A stretch of 64,000 nt of DNA from Sphingobium sp. JS3065 (GTDB taxonomy: Bacteria > Pseudomonadota > Alphaproteobacteria > Sphingomonadales > Sphingomonadaceae): the NCBI RefSeq assembly GCF_026427355.1, contig NZ_CP102665.1, positions 124,001-188,000 of the forward strand, given 5' to 3'. How positions within the stretch are numbered: the stretch's first letter is position 1; each line of letters begins with the position of its first letter. Positions 16,255 to 25,354 of this stretch are shown one piece after another. The translations under genes were made by a program, and so were the position numbers. Under the pieces are notes generated by a model. That model did not search any database, had not been told where the DNA came from, and was given only the letters and a program-made list of their open reading frames with translations.

Positions 16255-17388
16255 TCAAAATGCCAATTGCTTCAGCAGGGCCTGGCGGTGATAGTGCCGG
16301 GAACCGAAAGTGGCGTCCGTCACCTTGGCGCGTTCCGACCAGAGATACAGGCCGGTTTCGCGTGCATAACCCATCGATCCCCATAGCTGATGGGCGGAGA
16401 TGGTGGCATCGGTGTAGAGCTTTCCGACGGCCAGCTTGGCCAAGGGGAGCGCACGGCTGACATCCTGTCCCTTCGCCTTCATCGACAGCGCCCGCAGGGC
16501 GGCTACCCGCGCTCCGGCGAGGGTGATGAAGATGTTCGCCAGCATATGCTGGGGCGCCTGATTGGCGCCGACGGGCTTCCCGAACACGATACGCTCCTTG
16601 ACATATTCCGTCGTGCGGTCGAGCACTGCCTGGATACCGCCGATCATTTCCATGATCTGAAGACAGGCGGCCGATTCCTGGATGTCGGCAAATGCGGAAA
16701 GGGTGATAGCGATTGCGTCCTGCCCGCCCAGCAGCGCATCCTCGCCCAGTTCGACATCCTTCAGTGACAGTTCGTAGAATTTCTCTCCGCCGAAGGTGGA
16801 CTGGAGGCGCGGCTGCAACTTGTCCTGCGGGACGGCGAATACGCCCCAGCCGGGATTTTCCCATGCATCGCGGATCGCGCAGACAATCAGGACGGTCTGA
16901 CTGATCCCTGCGAAGGGAACAAAATATTTGTGCCCCGACAGGGACCATCCGGTCGACGTCCGGCGCGCCGCCGTATGCCATAGGGCGGGCGTGTCAGAGG
17001 CATGTGGCTCGGCACTGGCGACGCAGGCCAGGCTGCTGCCATCGAGCAGGGGCGGCAACAACGCGCTGGCCTGTTCGCGGGTGGCGAGGCAGTCGATCAG
17101 AAGGGCTGCGTGGACAGACGCATAAAAGCTTGCCGGAAGTAGGCGATAGCCCGCAGCCCGGTAGACCAGCCCCAGTTCGACAAGCCCCATTCCGCCGCCG
17201 CCAAATTCAGCGGGTGACGAAAATCCGATCCAGCCGGCGGAGGCCAGCATCCTGTGAAGGCGATCGTCATGGCCGCTGCCGTCTGGGCCCAGCGTCCTGA
17301 TCGCTTCGCTGATCGGCCATTCCTGTTCAAGCACCTTCGCGCAATGCTGTTCAAGCGCCAGATCGTCGTTGCTGAGAAGTGTATCCAT
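16255..17388 (-). CDS. acyl-CoA dehydrogenase, ChsE/FadE29-like partner subunit
   Basis: 377 residues, shorter and more diverged than its neighbour. GWIGFSSPAEFGGGGMGLVELGL near residue 55 and WGSMGYARETGLYLWSERAK near the end keep the ACAD fold, and RIVFGKPVGANQAPQHMLANI is the FAD/dimer segment. The SEPxAGSD stretch reads ASAEPHASDTP, and EGTSE is replaced by TFGSRHYH, so it has no usual catalytic Glu. This is what one sees in the second subunit of heteromeric ACADs. ATG 17388 has GAGACGGA upstream. It is 12 bases from the ACAD at 15055 and 100 bases downstream of the kinase. Confidence 0.88.
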   Translation of the reverse strand: MDTLLSNDDLALEQHCAKVLEQEWPISEAIRTLGPDGSGHDDRLHRMLASAGWIGFSSPAEFGGGGMGLVELGLVYRAAGYRLLPASFYASVHAALLIDCLATREQASALLPPLLDGSSLACVASAEPHASDTPALWHTAARRTSTGWSLSGHKYFVPFAGISQTVLIVCAIRDAWENPGWGVFAVPQDKLQPRLQSTFGGEKFYELSLKDVELGEDALLGGQDAIAITLSAFADIQESAACLQIMEMIGGIQAVLDRTTEYVKERIVFGKPVGANQAPQHMLANIFITLAGARVAALRALSMKAKGQDVSRALPLAKLAVGKLYTDATISAHQLWGSMGYARETGLYLWSERAKVTDATFGSRHYHRQALLKQLAF

Positions 17389-17488
17389 ATTCCGTCTCTG
17401 CCATCACCGCTTTTTTCCGTGATACTCACCCCATCGGTAAACCCATGCTTGAGATGGACCTTCTGACATGCGCCGCCGTGACAGGGTG

Positions 17489-18604
17489 TCAGCGATGGCC
17501 GAGCAGGCGCATGGTGTCATGATCGACCATGGCGGCGTGATATCGTTCCGCGAAAGCGGCTAGCGTTTCGGCCGGCTGCATGTCCGACGGCGTCAGGAAC
17601 CAGGACACATATCCATGGATGATGTCGCGGCGATAGGCGAGCCAGGCATCGTCCCGGTCGGGAGCCGCAACGCCGTGTCGGCTCAGTTCGACCAGATAAT
17701 GTTGCAGCAGGTCGCGTTCCGCGCTGCGCCGGTCTTCGACAGTGAGCGCTCCGACAAGGAAATAGGCTACGTCATGCGCCCAATGACCGGTATGGACGAC
17801 CTGCCAGTCCAGGAACCGGGGCGCGCCGTCCTGAGTGAAATAGATGTTCCCCAGATGAAGATCGCCATGCACGATGCATCTGCCCGATCCCTGGAGCCGC
17901 CAAAGCTGTTCAAGGGATTCGGTCACCTTTTCCCGGTCCGCGAGGATGCCGCCGGGCCTTGTGTGCTTGTTTCTTGCGAACTGGGCAGACCAGTGATCGT
18001 CAAGGAGCCAGCGCTTCAGGACGACCCTCAGGGAATCCTTCCAGTCGAATTTAGATAACTGCCGCTCGTCATCCCACCAGCGTGCGTGCAGCGCCGCCAG
18101 CAAGGTCAGCGCCGCACTCGCCTGGTCGAGGTTGATCGGCCGCGACGCATCGCCAAAACTGCATTGCGAAGCTTCCAGGTCCTCCATCAGTATCAGCGCC
18201 TGATGGCTCGTGCTGTCGATTCCCTCGAAATAGGTGCGGGGGAGCGCGATGGGCATGTCTCGGCCGAGTTGCCCATAGAACAGGGCTTCAGCGCGATAGG
18301 CGGCCCATACCCGCTTGCGCATGGCGGCGTCGAAGCCCCCCTTGAGAAGCATATGGCGTGGGAGGGGCAGCCCGGGCGGCAAGGCCGAATATTCGAGTGC
18401 CAGCGACAGCTTGGTCGCCGTGCCCCAATTGATCCTAGGTATCGTGACCGATGACACGACGACCCCGGGATGGCGCATGCCGAGAATTCTGGTCAGCCAT
18501 GCGGCATCCACTTCCTCCACGGCGGTCGGCAGGTCGTTTAAGCGCAATTCAGGCGCGGCGACATGTTCGACAGCCAGCCCGGGATGTGAAGTTCTGCTGT
18601 CCAT
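17489..18604 (-). CDS. phosphotransferase-fold kinase (aminoglycoside/EcKinase-like)
   Basis: About 371 residues. IVHGDLHLGNIYF is the Brenner catalytic loop with the Asp base, followed by RFLDWQVVHTGHWAHDVAYFL, the Mg-binding segment; LILMEDLEASQC precedes the lobe hinge. The family phosphorylates hydroxyls of drugs, choline, ecdysteroids or hydroxyacyl-CoAs. It stands just upstream of an ACAD pair, which recalls ACAD10/11 and the LvaA/LvaC pair for 4-hydroxyacyl-CoA; that is inference. Start unclear: ATG 18664 has no ribosome site, 18622 none, 18604 has GGAG 12 bases upstream; I use 18604. Its role in antibiotic resistance is unlikely in this setting. Confidence 0.82.
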   Translation of the reverse strand: MDSRTSHPGLAVEHVAAPELRLNDLPTAVEEVDAAWLTRILGMRHPGVVVSSVTIPRINWGTATKLSLALEYSALPPGLPLPRHMLLKGGFDAAMRKRVWAAYRAEALFYGQLGRDMPIALPRTYFEGIDSTSHQALILMEDLEASQCSFGDASRPINLDQASAALTLLAALHARWWDDERQLSKFDWKDSLRVVLKRWLLDDHWSAQFARNKHTRPGGILADREKVTESLEQLWRLQGSGRCIVHGDLHLGNIYFTQDGAPRFLDWQVVHTGHWAHDVAYFLVGALTVEDRRSAERDLLQHYLVELSRHGVAAPDRDDAWLAYRRDIIHGYVSWFLTPSDMQPAETLAAFAERYHAAMVDHDTMRLLGHR

Positions 18605-18913
18605 GGCGTTCCGAAACTCCATCTGGGAAACATGCAAGGTTGCGCCCGTCCGCCCCGTCGCCATGCCGCTCGCAAAAAAAGGAGGGGCCTGTCATGGCGT
18701 AGCACCATCGTGCCGGCCGGAATGATGCAGACCGTCACGGTGACTGGCAACAAAGGAATCGTGCTGCCAGACGATCAATACGGGCAAAGCACGCGCACAT
18801 GGGTGTTGCTCGCATCGATCGGCGGATTTGCGATGTTGTCGGGCGTCGAAGTCAGAGCATCGTGGGCAAAAGTGTGTGCCGGTTTTGCACAAAAACGATC
18901 CGACAACAAAGAA

Positions 18914-18957
18914 CTGGAGCGCGCGTCTTGCGTCCGATTTAACGCAGCATGCTCCAG
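18914..18957 (-). terminator. possible terminator of the AraC gene, in a 354-base gap
   Basis: Read on the minus strand, CTGGAGC pairs with GCTCCAG across an inner TGCGT/ACGCA stem, then TTCTTTG follows. It lies immediately after the AraC stop at 18959. The rest of the gap (18605-18913) holds no gene I can support and presumably carries the promoter of the kinase operon. Confidence 0.42.
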
Positions 18958-18958
18958 G

Positions 18959-19924
18959 TTAGTGGGTGAGCTTTCCGAAGCTTTCCCGCTCGATCTGTAT
19001 CTTCAATTCCCTTGGCGGCATCCCGAACCGGGCCTTGAACGCGCGGGAAAAGTGGCTGGGGCTGCTGAAGCCGCTGTCCAGCGCAATCTGAATGATGCTC
19101 TTGCAATTGCGCGCGTCACGGCCCGCAAGTACGAGATCTTCATGGGCGCGTGCAAGACGCCGCTCCCAGATCCATTTTTCGATTCGCGTACCAAGCAATC
19201 CGAAGCGCTCATCCAGATAGCGGCGACTGACATTTTGTGCCTCGGCTACGCGTTCCGCTGTCAGCCAGCTTTCTGCAAGATTGTTTTCGATAAAGGCCAT
19301 TGCGCGTCGCATGCGCACACATGGTTCGGTGACGCCTCTGGCTTCGCGGAACGGCGAAGTCATGTGCGAAAGCGTCAACAGGGAATTCAACAAGGTGCCA
19401 TATTCGTCCGGTCGGATCGAAGCGGCATTGTCCCAGATCTGCTGGATCATCTTGAAGAATATGTCATTGAAATTCTCGTCGACATTCGCCTTGAACAAGA
19501 TGATCTTGTAAAAGTCGGATCGGATGAAGTTGGAATTCGGCATGCGTAAGAACAACTGCCTGAATTCGTCCGGATATGTCATCGTCAGCCGATTGGCTGC
19601 ATCGAAAAAGGCGAACTCTCCCTCGTGTAGTTCAACCGTGCGATCATTTTGTGAGAGTGTGAGCACGCCGTTGAGGTTGATGACCACCATCGGTGCAAAT
19701 CTTTTGCTGCAAGGCGTCGGCCGGATGATCTCCTGCGCTTGCGAATGGAGATAGTAGAGTTCAGCGCCGCCCAGTTCAAAAGACAGGAATTCCCCACCCA
19801 TATCGTGGCACAGCGAGCGCTGTTGAATGCCGGAAACGGCATCGCACAAGCCATTCTGCCAACGCATCGATGCTTCAGGATCCAGTGATGGATCAGGCAC
19901 CCGCGCCAAGACATTCACGCCCAT
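18959..19924 (-). CDS. AraC-family transcriptional regulator
   Basis: 321 residues. The N-terminal 190 form an AraC-binding-2 type sensor (IIRPTPCSKRFAPMVVINL, then LHEGEFAFFDAANRL). The C-terminal domain has two helix-turn-helix units: ENNLAESWLTAERVAEAQNV followed by SRRYLDERF, and IIQIALDSGFSSPSHFSRAFK with RFGMPPREL. ATG 19924 has GAGGAGTAGG upstream. It is divergent from the SDR operon at 20101 and is its likely activator; it could also act on the kinase operon to its left. A CACCATAT word (minus strand, 19960-19967) lies upstream. The family is certain, the effector unknown. Confidence 0.93.
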   Translation of the reverse strand: MGVNVLARVPDPSLDPEASMRWQNGLCDAVSGIQQRSLCHDMGGEFLSFELGGAELYYLHSQAQEIIRPTPCSKRFAPMVVINLNGVLTLSQNDRTVELHEGEFAFFDAANRLTMTYPDEFRQLFLRMPNSNFIRSDFYKIILFKANVDENFNDIFFKMIQQIWDNAASIRPDEYGTLLNSLLTLSHMTSPFREARGVTEPCVRMRRAMAFIENNLAESWLTAERVAEAQNVSRRYLDERFGLLGTRIEKWIWERRLARAHEDLVLAGRDARNCKSIIQIALDSGFSSPSHFSRAFKARFGMPPRELKIQIERESFGKLTH

Positions 19925-20100
19925 TCCCTACTCCTCGATCTTTTATATTTGCCGGGAGGATATGGTGGTTTCGCATTCTGTCAACATGTCTGATGGAGAT
20001 CGAGGAAGGGCCATGTGCGGCTTCCAGATCGGGACAGAAAGTTGCGATACTTCAGTAAAAAGCAAGATTTGCGCAGCGTCGAAGAGGAATCCGAATAGTC

Positions 20101-20949
20101 ATGGTTTCACCAAAAGTTGCTGTCGTCACCGGCGCAAGCCGCGGGATCGGCAAAGGAATTGCCATTGCGCTGGGCGGGGCCGGTTACACCGTGTACCTTA
20201 CCGGGCGCGCGGGATCGGAGGATGTTGCATCTACCCCGCTCCAGTCGGCTGCGGACGCGGTGACGAACGAGGGCGGCGAAGGCATTCCGGTCGTATGCGA
20301 TCATGGTGACGACGCCCAGGTGCGCGCGCTCTTCGACCGGATCGAGGCGGAGCAAGAGGGGCTGGACCTTCTGGTCAACAACGCGACCTGCCTGCCACGG
20401 GCGCTGGTCGCACAGGGCGGTTTCTGGGAACGATCGCTGGAACTGGCGGATATGTTCAATGTCGGCCTTCGTTCGGCCTATGTGGCTAGTGCAATGGCCG
20501 TGCCCCTTATGCTGGACAGGCCGCAGGCCCTGATCGCGAGCGTTTCCTTCTTTGGCGCCGTCACCTATTTTCATGGTCCCGCCTATGGCGCGCAAAAAGC
20601 AGGGCTGGACAAGATGATGGCGGATATGGCGCTGGAACTGAAACCGCTTGGCATCGCAGCACTTTCGGTCTGGCCCGGGTTCGTCAAGACGGAAATGGTT
20701 CTGCAACGCTGGAGCGGAACGCCGGAGGGGGAGGAGCGTCTCAGAACATATGAGTCGCCTGCGTTGACTGGCCACGTCGTGACGACCCTTGCCCGCGATC
20801 CCGAATTGATGAGCTATGCCGGTCAACAGGTCATTGTCGCCGAATATGCGACTCTTCACGACATTCGCGAGCCAGACGGCAGCCAGCCGGTCTCGCTACG
20901 GGAGAAGATGGGCGATCCGCGACCGTTTCACATGACGCATTCCATCTGA
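20101..20949 (+). CDS. SDR family oxidoreductase, DHRS1-like
   Basis: 282 residues. TGASRGIGKGIA near residue 11 binds the cofactor, NNAT stands for NNAG, ASVSFFG holds the catalytic Ser and YGAQKAGLDKM the Tyr and Lys. The long stretch after VWPGFVKTEM and overall length match the DHRS1 group more than FabG. It would oxidise or reduce a bulky alcohol or ketone with NADP(H). It heads a five-gene plus operon (20101-25338) divergent from the AraC gene. GAGGAATCC precedes the ATG at a distance of about 9 bases. Confidence 0.9.
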   Translation: MVSPKVAVVTGASRGIGKGIAIALGGAGYTVYLTGRAGSEDVASTPLQSAADAVTNEGGEGIPVVCDHGDDAQVRALFDRIEAEQEGLDLLVNNATCLPRALVAQGGFWERSLELADMFNVGLRSAYVASAMAVPLMLDRPQALIASVSFFGAVTYFHGPAYGAQKAGLDKMMADMALELKPLGIAALSVWPGFVKTEMVLQRWSGTPEGEERLRTYESPALTGHVVTTLARDPELMSYAGQQVIVAEYATLHDIREPDGSQPVSLREKMGDPRPFHMTHSI

Positions 20950-21017
20950 AGCAAGCCGCGCAGCGCGATGGGGGTCAAGATGTCATCTGGCAGCAAGCGA
21001 AAAGGACGAATCGCGCG

Positions 21018-21755
21018 ATGGGCATACTGGAAGACAAGGTTGTTCTCATTTCCGGCGGTGCTCGTGGGATGGGAAGCGAACATGTGCGCCGGATCGTGTC
21101 GGAAGGCGGCAAGGTCGTGTTCACCGATTTGCTGGATGAAGACGGTCCGGCGCTCGCTGCGGAGCTGGGTGCGAGTGCGGAATTCGTCAGGGCTGACGTT
21201 TCCAGCGAGGAAGACTGGGTGAAGGTCGTGGCGCTGGCCGAATCTCGCTTCGGAAAGCTGGATGGTCTGGTCAACAATGCCGGCATCGTGATCCGCGCGC
21301 CGTTCGAAAACTTCTCGGTCGACGACTACAGGAAGGTTGTTGAGGTGAACCAGGTCGGCACGTTTCTGGGCATGAAGGCGGTAATCCCCGCCATGCGTCG
21401 CGCCGGTGGCGGGTCGATCGTCAATATCTCGTCGATTGCCGGGTTGGTCGGCCGGGTGCAGACCGTAGCCTATTCGTCCTCCAAATTTGCCGTGCGGGGG
21501 CTGACAAAGGTCGGCGCCACCGAACTTGGCGAATATGGCATCCGGGTTAATTCCATTCATCCCGGCGCGGTCATGACCCCGATGTTGCAGGGGATGGACA
21601 AGTCTGTTGTCGATTCCCTTACCGGTGCTGTTCCGTTGAACCGGATTTGCCAGCCTGAGGAAGTGAGTTCGTTGATCGCATTTCTGCTGTCGAACCTGTC
21701 CAGCTATTGTTCCGGCGCGGAAATCACGATTGACGGCGGCATGACCGCCCATTGA
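21018..21755 (+). CDS. SDR family oxidoreductase, hydroxysteroid-dehydrogenase-like
   Basis: 245 residues. SGGARGMGSEHVR (cofactor loop), NNAG, NISSIAGLVG, YSSSKFAVRG and TIDGG are all present, so it is a complete classical SDR. SGGARGMG with EHVRRIV and the VNQVGTFLGMKAV segment resemble 3-alpha/20-beta-hydroxysteroid dehydrogenases. That makes a cyclic, steroid- or terpene-like alcohol a reasonable substrate, but the sequence alone does not prove it. It is 68 bases after the first SDR and 15 before the CrtC/AttH-like gene. Confidence 0.92.
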   Translation: MGILEDKVVLISGGARGMGSEHVRRIVSEGGKVVFTDLLDEDGPALAAELGASAEFVRADVSSEEDWVKVVALAESRFGKLDGLVNNAGIVIRAPFENFSVDDYRKVVEVNQVGTFLGMKAVIPAMRRAGGGSIVNISSIAGLVGRVQTVAYSSSKFAVRGLTKVGATELGEYGIRVNSIHPGAVMTPMLQGMDKSVVDSLTGAVPLNRICQPEEVSSLIAFLLSNLSSYCSGAEITIDGGMTAH

Positions 21756-21770
21756 TCGGAGGCATCCGTC

Positions 21771-22904
21771 ATGTTGACTCCGCTGGACGAAAGCCTGTTG
21801 CATCAGTGCGCGCTGCCGATGGCGCATGCACAAACCAGCGACCATCGCTTTTTCGATCGCTTCGTGTTCGGATGCATCCATCCCGATGGCGATCTTGCGA
21901 TCGTCGCTGGGATGGGCGTTTACAAGAACATGAACGTTATCGACGGCTTTGTTTTCGTGCAATATCAGGACCGCCAATATAATGTCCGCTTCTCCAGGGC
22001 GCTGCATCCCATAGCCGATCCCTATGGATTGCGGATCGGACCCTTGCACCTTGATACGTTGCGCCCTTTCGAGTCGGTTCGTCTGACGCTGGAGCATGGG
22101 GATTTGCCCATCGCCTGCGAACTCGACTTTTCGGCGGTGCTGCCGGCGCGGTTGGAAAAGCCGCATCTTGCCCGCCTCGATGGCCGTATCACAAACGACT
22201 ATCTGCGTTTTCACCAGCTTGGCAAATCATCCGGCTGGGTGGACTTGAATGGCGCTCGGCATCCGGCGGAAGACTGGTTTTCATGGAGGGACCATAGCTG
22301 GGGCGTAAGACCCAATGTGGGCGGGTTCGAACCGTTCACCGGGACGGCGTCGGCCTCCGGCCTGCCTTCGGCCTCTCGCGGCGGCGCGGGGACGTTGGTA
22401 TGTTATGCCGGTTTCTGGAACGGCGAGATCGGCGGTCATTTCCAGTTCATCGACAATGGCGATGGGCTGCGCCTCTATACGGATGGCGAGATCGTCTATC
22501 CTGACGGCCGCCATGTTGAGATCGCCACCCTGACGCCGCGGATCCGCTTCCACGAAGGGACGCGCATCATAGATTTCATGGAGGTCACGATGGGGCTGGC
22601 GGACGGCAGCGCCATCGAGCTTGAAGTCGACACGCTGGGGCGGCCGTTTGTGTATAAGGGCGGCGGATATAATGGAGGTTTCGCCGACGGCCGTGGCCAT
22701 GGTGTGTTCCGCAGCGAATCCCTGTTGATCGAGCAGGACGTCTATGATGTCGGCCATGTCGAGAATGTAGCTTTTGCCGATGGGTCCGTGGGCAGGCCGG
22801 TCCACCGCGAGCAGTTTGCCCGCGCCATGCTGGGCGGCAGGCCGGGTTACGCCTACGCCCCCTGCATCGTCGTGGGAAGCCACCCGCGCTTCGGATTTGA
22901 ATAG
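21771..22904 (+). CDS. CrtC/AttH-like (DUF7065/DUF7064-type) beta-sandwich protein
   Basis: 377 residues without a signal peptide, mostly beta strands. The motif RDHSWGVR after about residue 175 and YAGFWNGEIGGHFQFIDNGDG resemble the two lipocalin-like halves of carotenoid hydratase (CrtC), AttH and related proteins of unknown function found in steroid and terpenoid clusters. It may bind or hydrate an isoprenoid-like substrate. A related protein lies on the other strand at 25355 (GYRDHSYCMR). It is tightly packed in the operon, 13 bases before the kinase. The fold is a moderate call, the reaction unknown. Confidence 0.7.
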   Translation: MLTPLDESLLHQCALPMAHAQTSDHRFFDRFVFGCIHPDGDLAIVAGMGVYKNMNVIDGFVFVQYQDRQYNVRFSRALHPIADPYGLRIGPLHLDTLRPFESVRLTLEHGDLPIACELDFSAVLPARLEKPHLARLDGRITNDYLRFHQLGKSSGWVDLNGARHPAEDWFSWRDHSWGVRPNVGGFEPFTGTASASGLPSASRGGAGTLVCYAGFWNGEIGGHFQFIDNGDGLRLYTDGEIVYPDGRHVEIATLTPRIRFHEGTRIIDFMEVTMGLADGSAIELEVDTLGRPFVYKGGGYNGGFADGRGHGVFRSESLLIEQDVYDVGHVENVAFADGSVGRPVHREQFARAMLGGRPGYAYAPCIVVGSHPRFGFE

Positions 22905-22917
22905 CACAGGATTTGTA

Positions 22918-24336
22918 ATGCAATTTGAACGATATATGCTTTCGGTGGCTGCTGCTGTCCACAATGATGTGGTCCCTGTCGTTACGGAAAACTACCCCCG
23001 GCACCGGGTGGAACTGGCCGAAACCATGCTGTTGCGGCTGGCTGCCGATGCAGCGGGGGGATTTGGCAAGGAGTTTGTTGCGGAAATCGCAAAGCTGCCC
23101 GGCGGGATGGTTGGGGCACAGGCGCCACAAGCGCTTGGCGAAGCCTTGGACGCTTTGGCGCAACTCGCTCCTTCGGACGAAACCGCGATCGAAAAGGGTC
23201 GCGTCAGGCTGGCCCGGACCTTGGCGGAGAACAGCCAGGCCATCGATCGGTCGCTGGTCCTCAGGCTGACCGGCGCAATCGCGAAGGCCGAAAATGCAAG
23301 CCGTGTCGCTCGCGAATCCGCCATTGCCGAAATGGCCTCCAGACTGGGCCACAAGGCCGGTTCGGCCGAGGAGCTGGCGGTCAGCGCCGATCAGATGAGC
23401 GATTATCTGAGGCGTCGGTTCGGCCGGGAGGACTGCCGAGCCATGACGGTCAAACCCATTCCGGGCGGACGTTCAAAGGGAACCATTTTGCTGGACGCAC
23501 GGATCGGTCAGGAAACGCATTCCTTCGTCATTCGCAAGGATTTCTCGAAAAATTTCATGGGCAGCATGGTGAAGGATGAATTTCCCGTGATCCGGGCGGC
23601 GTTTGACGCCGGGATCAAGGTTCCCGAACCACTCTGGCTGGAGGAAGATGCAGGGATATTGAACGGACAGTTCATCGTCTTCGAACGGATAGCAGGGGGA
23701 CCGGCCGGCACAATGTTCGACATCATGGCCGGACCCGGCGTCATTCGCGACTATGCAGGACAGTTGGCACGCATGCACCGGATCGACGTCGCTGCGACGG
23801 GCCTCGACCAGCAGCTCAAATTCGGTGACAGCGAGGCACCCGTCGCGGAGATGGTGCGCCAATCCTACGCCAAGCATCGTGCCAATACCCCTGACGAATT
23901 GTTGCTGGAAGTCGCGCACCAATGGCTGCTGGCCAACCTGGACTGCGTTTCGCAGCGGCGGGCGCTGGTCCATGGCGATGCGGGATTCCACAATGTGCTC
24001 TACGATGGCGACCGCATGACCGGGCTGCTGGACTGGGAGTTGGCCCATGTCGGCGACGCGGCCGAGGACCTCATGAAATGCAGGGCCGCCGCTTCGCAAG
24101 TCATCCCGTGGGAAGAGTTCATGCAAATCTACACCGATCATGGCGGTGAGCCGACGACGCCCCTGCGCGACAAGTTCTTTACGGTCTGGCGGCTGGTCGA
24201 TTTCTCGCTCTATGCGGCGGATGCGCGCGCGATGTTCGAATCCGGGGAGGATAGCGACCTGCGTCTTGCTGCCGTCGGCTACAATACGTTCAGCCGGTTG
24301 CAGGGCGCTCTTGCCGCCGCGCTCGCCCGCGATTGA
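22918..24336 (+). CDS. phosphotransferase-fold kinase with extra N-terminal domain
   Basis: 472 residues from ATG 22918 (the frame opens at 22774 inside the previous gene). Residues 1-150 are a helical region (VAAAVHNDVVPVVTENYPRH) unlike standard kinases. The rest is a phosphotransferase: GGRSKGTILLDAR, VHGDAGFHNVLYDG with the catalytic Asp, and GLLDWELAHVGDAAEDLMK. The last segment closely matches ACAD10/11-type and LvaA-type kinases that phosphorylate hydroxyacyl-CoAs. It follows the CrtC-like gene and precedes the zinc dehydrogenase. It is the second such kinase in 6 kb, which suggests phosphorylation is a real pathway step. Confidence 0.83.
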   Translation: MQFERYMLSVAAAVHNDVVPVVTENYPRHRVELAETMLLRLAADAAGGFGKEFVAEIAKLPGGMVGAQAPQALGEALDALAQLAPSDETAIEKGRVRLARTLAENSQAIDRSLVLRLTGAIAKAENASRVARESAIAEMASRLGHKAGSAEELAVSADQMSDYLRRRFGREDCRAMTVKPIPGGRSKGTILLDARIGQETHSFVIRKDFSKNFMGSMVKDEFPVIRAAFDAGIKVPEPLWLEEDAGILNGQFIVFERIAGGPAGTMFDIMAGPGVIRDYAGQLARMHRIDVAATGLDQQLKFGDSEAPVAEMVRQSYAKHRANTPDELLLEVAHQWLLANLDCVSQRRALVHGDAGFHNVLYDGDRMTGLLDWELAHVGDAAEDLMKCRAAASQVIPWEEFMQIYTDHGGEPTTPLRDKFFTVWRLVDFSLYAADARAMFESGEDSDLRLAAVGYNTFSRLQGALAAALARD

Positions 24337-24339
24337 TGC

Positions 24340-25338
24340 ATGAACGCCATGGTCCCCGGCAATCGCGTCGCGGCGTTTGATCCTTCCTCGCTCACGTTGA
24401 GGATCGAACAGCGCGATCGACCCGCGCCGGGGCAGGGGCAGATAGTGATGGCCGTCAAGCGGTGCGGCATTTGCAGTTCGGACCTGCAATGGACTCGTAC
24501 CGCCGGTCGCCTGCCGCCCGGTGTCGTGCTGGGGCACGAATTGTCCGGAATAGTCGTGGCCCTGGGCGAAGGCGTCGATCATCTGGCCGACGGCGACAAG
24601 GTCAGTTTCATGCCGTTTACCGGGTGCGGTCGTTGCGACTGGTGCGCGCGGGGGCTGTTCCTGCATTGTCCCGAAAAGCGCTCCCAATGGGGAGGGTTTG
24701 GTGAATATGCTATTGCCGATGCCCGATCCTGCGTGAAACTCGACCCTACCTTGTCGTTCGCTCAAGGGGCAATGATCGAGCCATTCGCCTGCGGATTGCG
24801 CGCGGCACGCCGAAGTGGTCTTGGCGCAGGCGACAGGGCCATAATTTTTGGCGCGGGGCCGATCGGGCTGGCGAGCTGCTACTGGCTGAGCAACATGGGC
24901 GTCGACGTCTGGTTGGTGGCGCGCAGCGACCGCCGTAGCGCCATCGCCATGAAAATGGGCGCCAGCCGGTTCATCGCCGGAGAAGCGGGTGCGGACGATG
25001 CCGGTTCAAGGATGATATTCGAATGCAGTGGCGCCCCCGGCATGTTGGAACATGCCTGCCGCATCGCTCCCGGGCTTTCGACCGTCATTGTGGCCGGCAT
25101 GGCGGCCGGCGAGGCAAGCATAGATCCGGCGTCTTGCCTGACGAAGGAAGTGAGCCTTGCATTTTGCGCTGCATATGGACTGCAGGATTTCGCCGACACG
25201 GCAGATCATTTCGCGGGCGGCGATATCCGCCCGCTGGACCTGATCGACCAGGAGGTATCGCTGGATGAATTGCCCGGTCTGTTTGAACGAATGTTGGCAG
25301 ACAATCCCTATTGCAAGGCGCAGCTGGTCCTTCCCTGA
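24340..25338 (+). CDS. zinc-dependent alcohol dehydrogenase (MDR)
   Basis: 332 residues. Catalytic zinc ligands: Cys42 in CGICSSD and His66-Glu67 in LGHELSG; structural zinc: Cys96, Cys99, Cys102 and Cys110 in GCGRCDWCARGLFLHC. The Rossmann loop is FGAGPIGLASC near residue 170. It is a complete MDR for a primary or secondary alcohol, with NAD(P). The start is three bases after the kinase stop and has no good ribosome site, so it may rely on re-initiation. It ends the operon and is convergent with 25355 across a 16-base gap. Confidence 0.9.
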   Translation: MNAMVPGNRVAAFDPSSLTLRIEQRDRPAPGQGQIVMAVKRCGICSSDLQWTRTAGRLPPGVVLGHELSGIVVALGEGVDHLADGDKVSFMPFTGCGRCDWCARGLFLHCPEKRSQWGGFGEYAIADARSCVKLDPTLSFAQGAMIEPFACGLRAARRSGLGAGDRAIIFGAGPIGLASCYWLSNMGVDVWLVARSDRRSAIAMKMGASRFIAGEAGADDAGSRMIFECSGAPGMLEHACRIAPGLSTVIVAGMAAGEASIDPASCLTKEVSLAFCAAYGLQDFADTADHFAGGDIRPLDLIDQEVSLDELPGLFERMLADNPYCKAQLVLP

Positions 25339-25354
25339 TTCTGGTCGGCCTCCT

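Noticed and set aside
17489-18604. Antibiotic-resistance (aminoglycoside) kinase
   Set aside because: The fold is shared, but the ACAD neighbours and sequence around the catalytic loop point to a metabolic substrate.
20928-22214. 428-codon minus-strand open frame
   Set aside because: It mirrors the SDR and CrtC-like genes, with a composition rich in Arg, His and Gln typical of antisense frames.
23473-24765. 430-codon minus-strand open frame
   Set aside because: It is antisense to the kinase and zinc dehydrogenase genes, has no domain I recognise and no ribosome site; GC-rich codon use opens such frames by chance.
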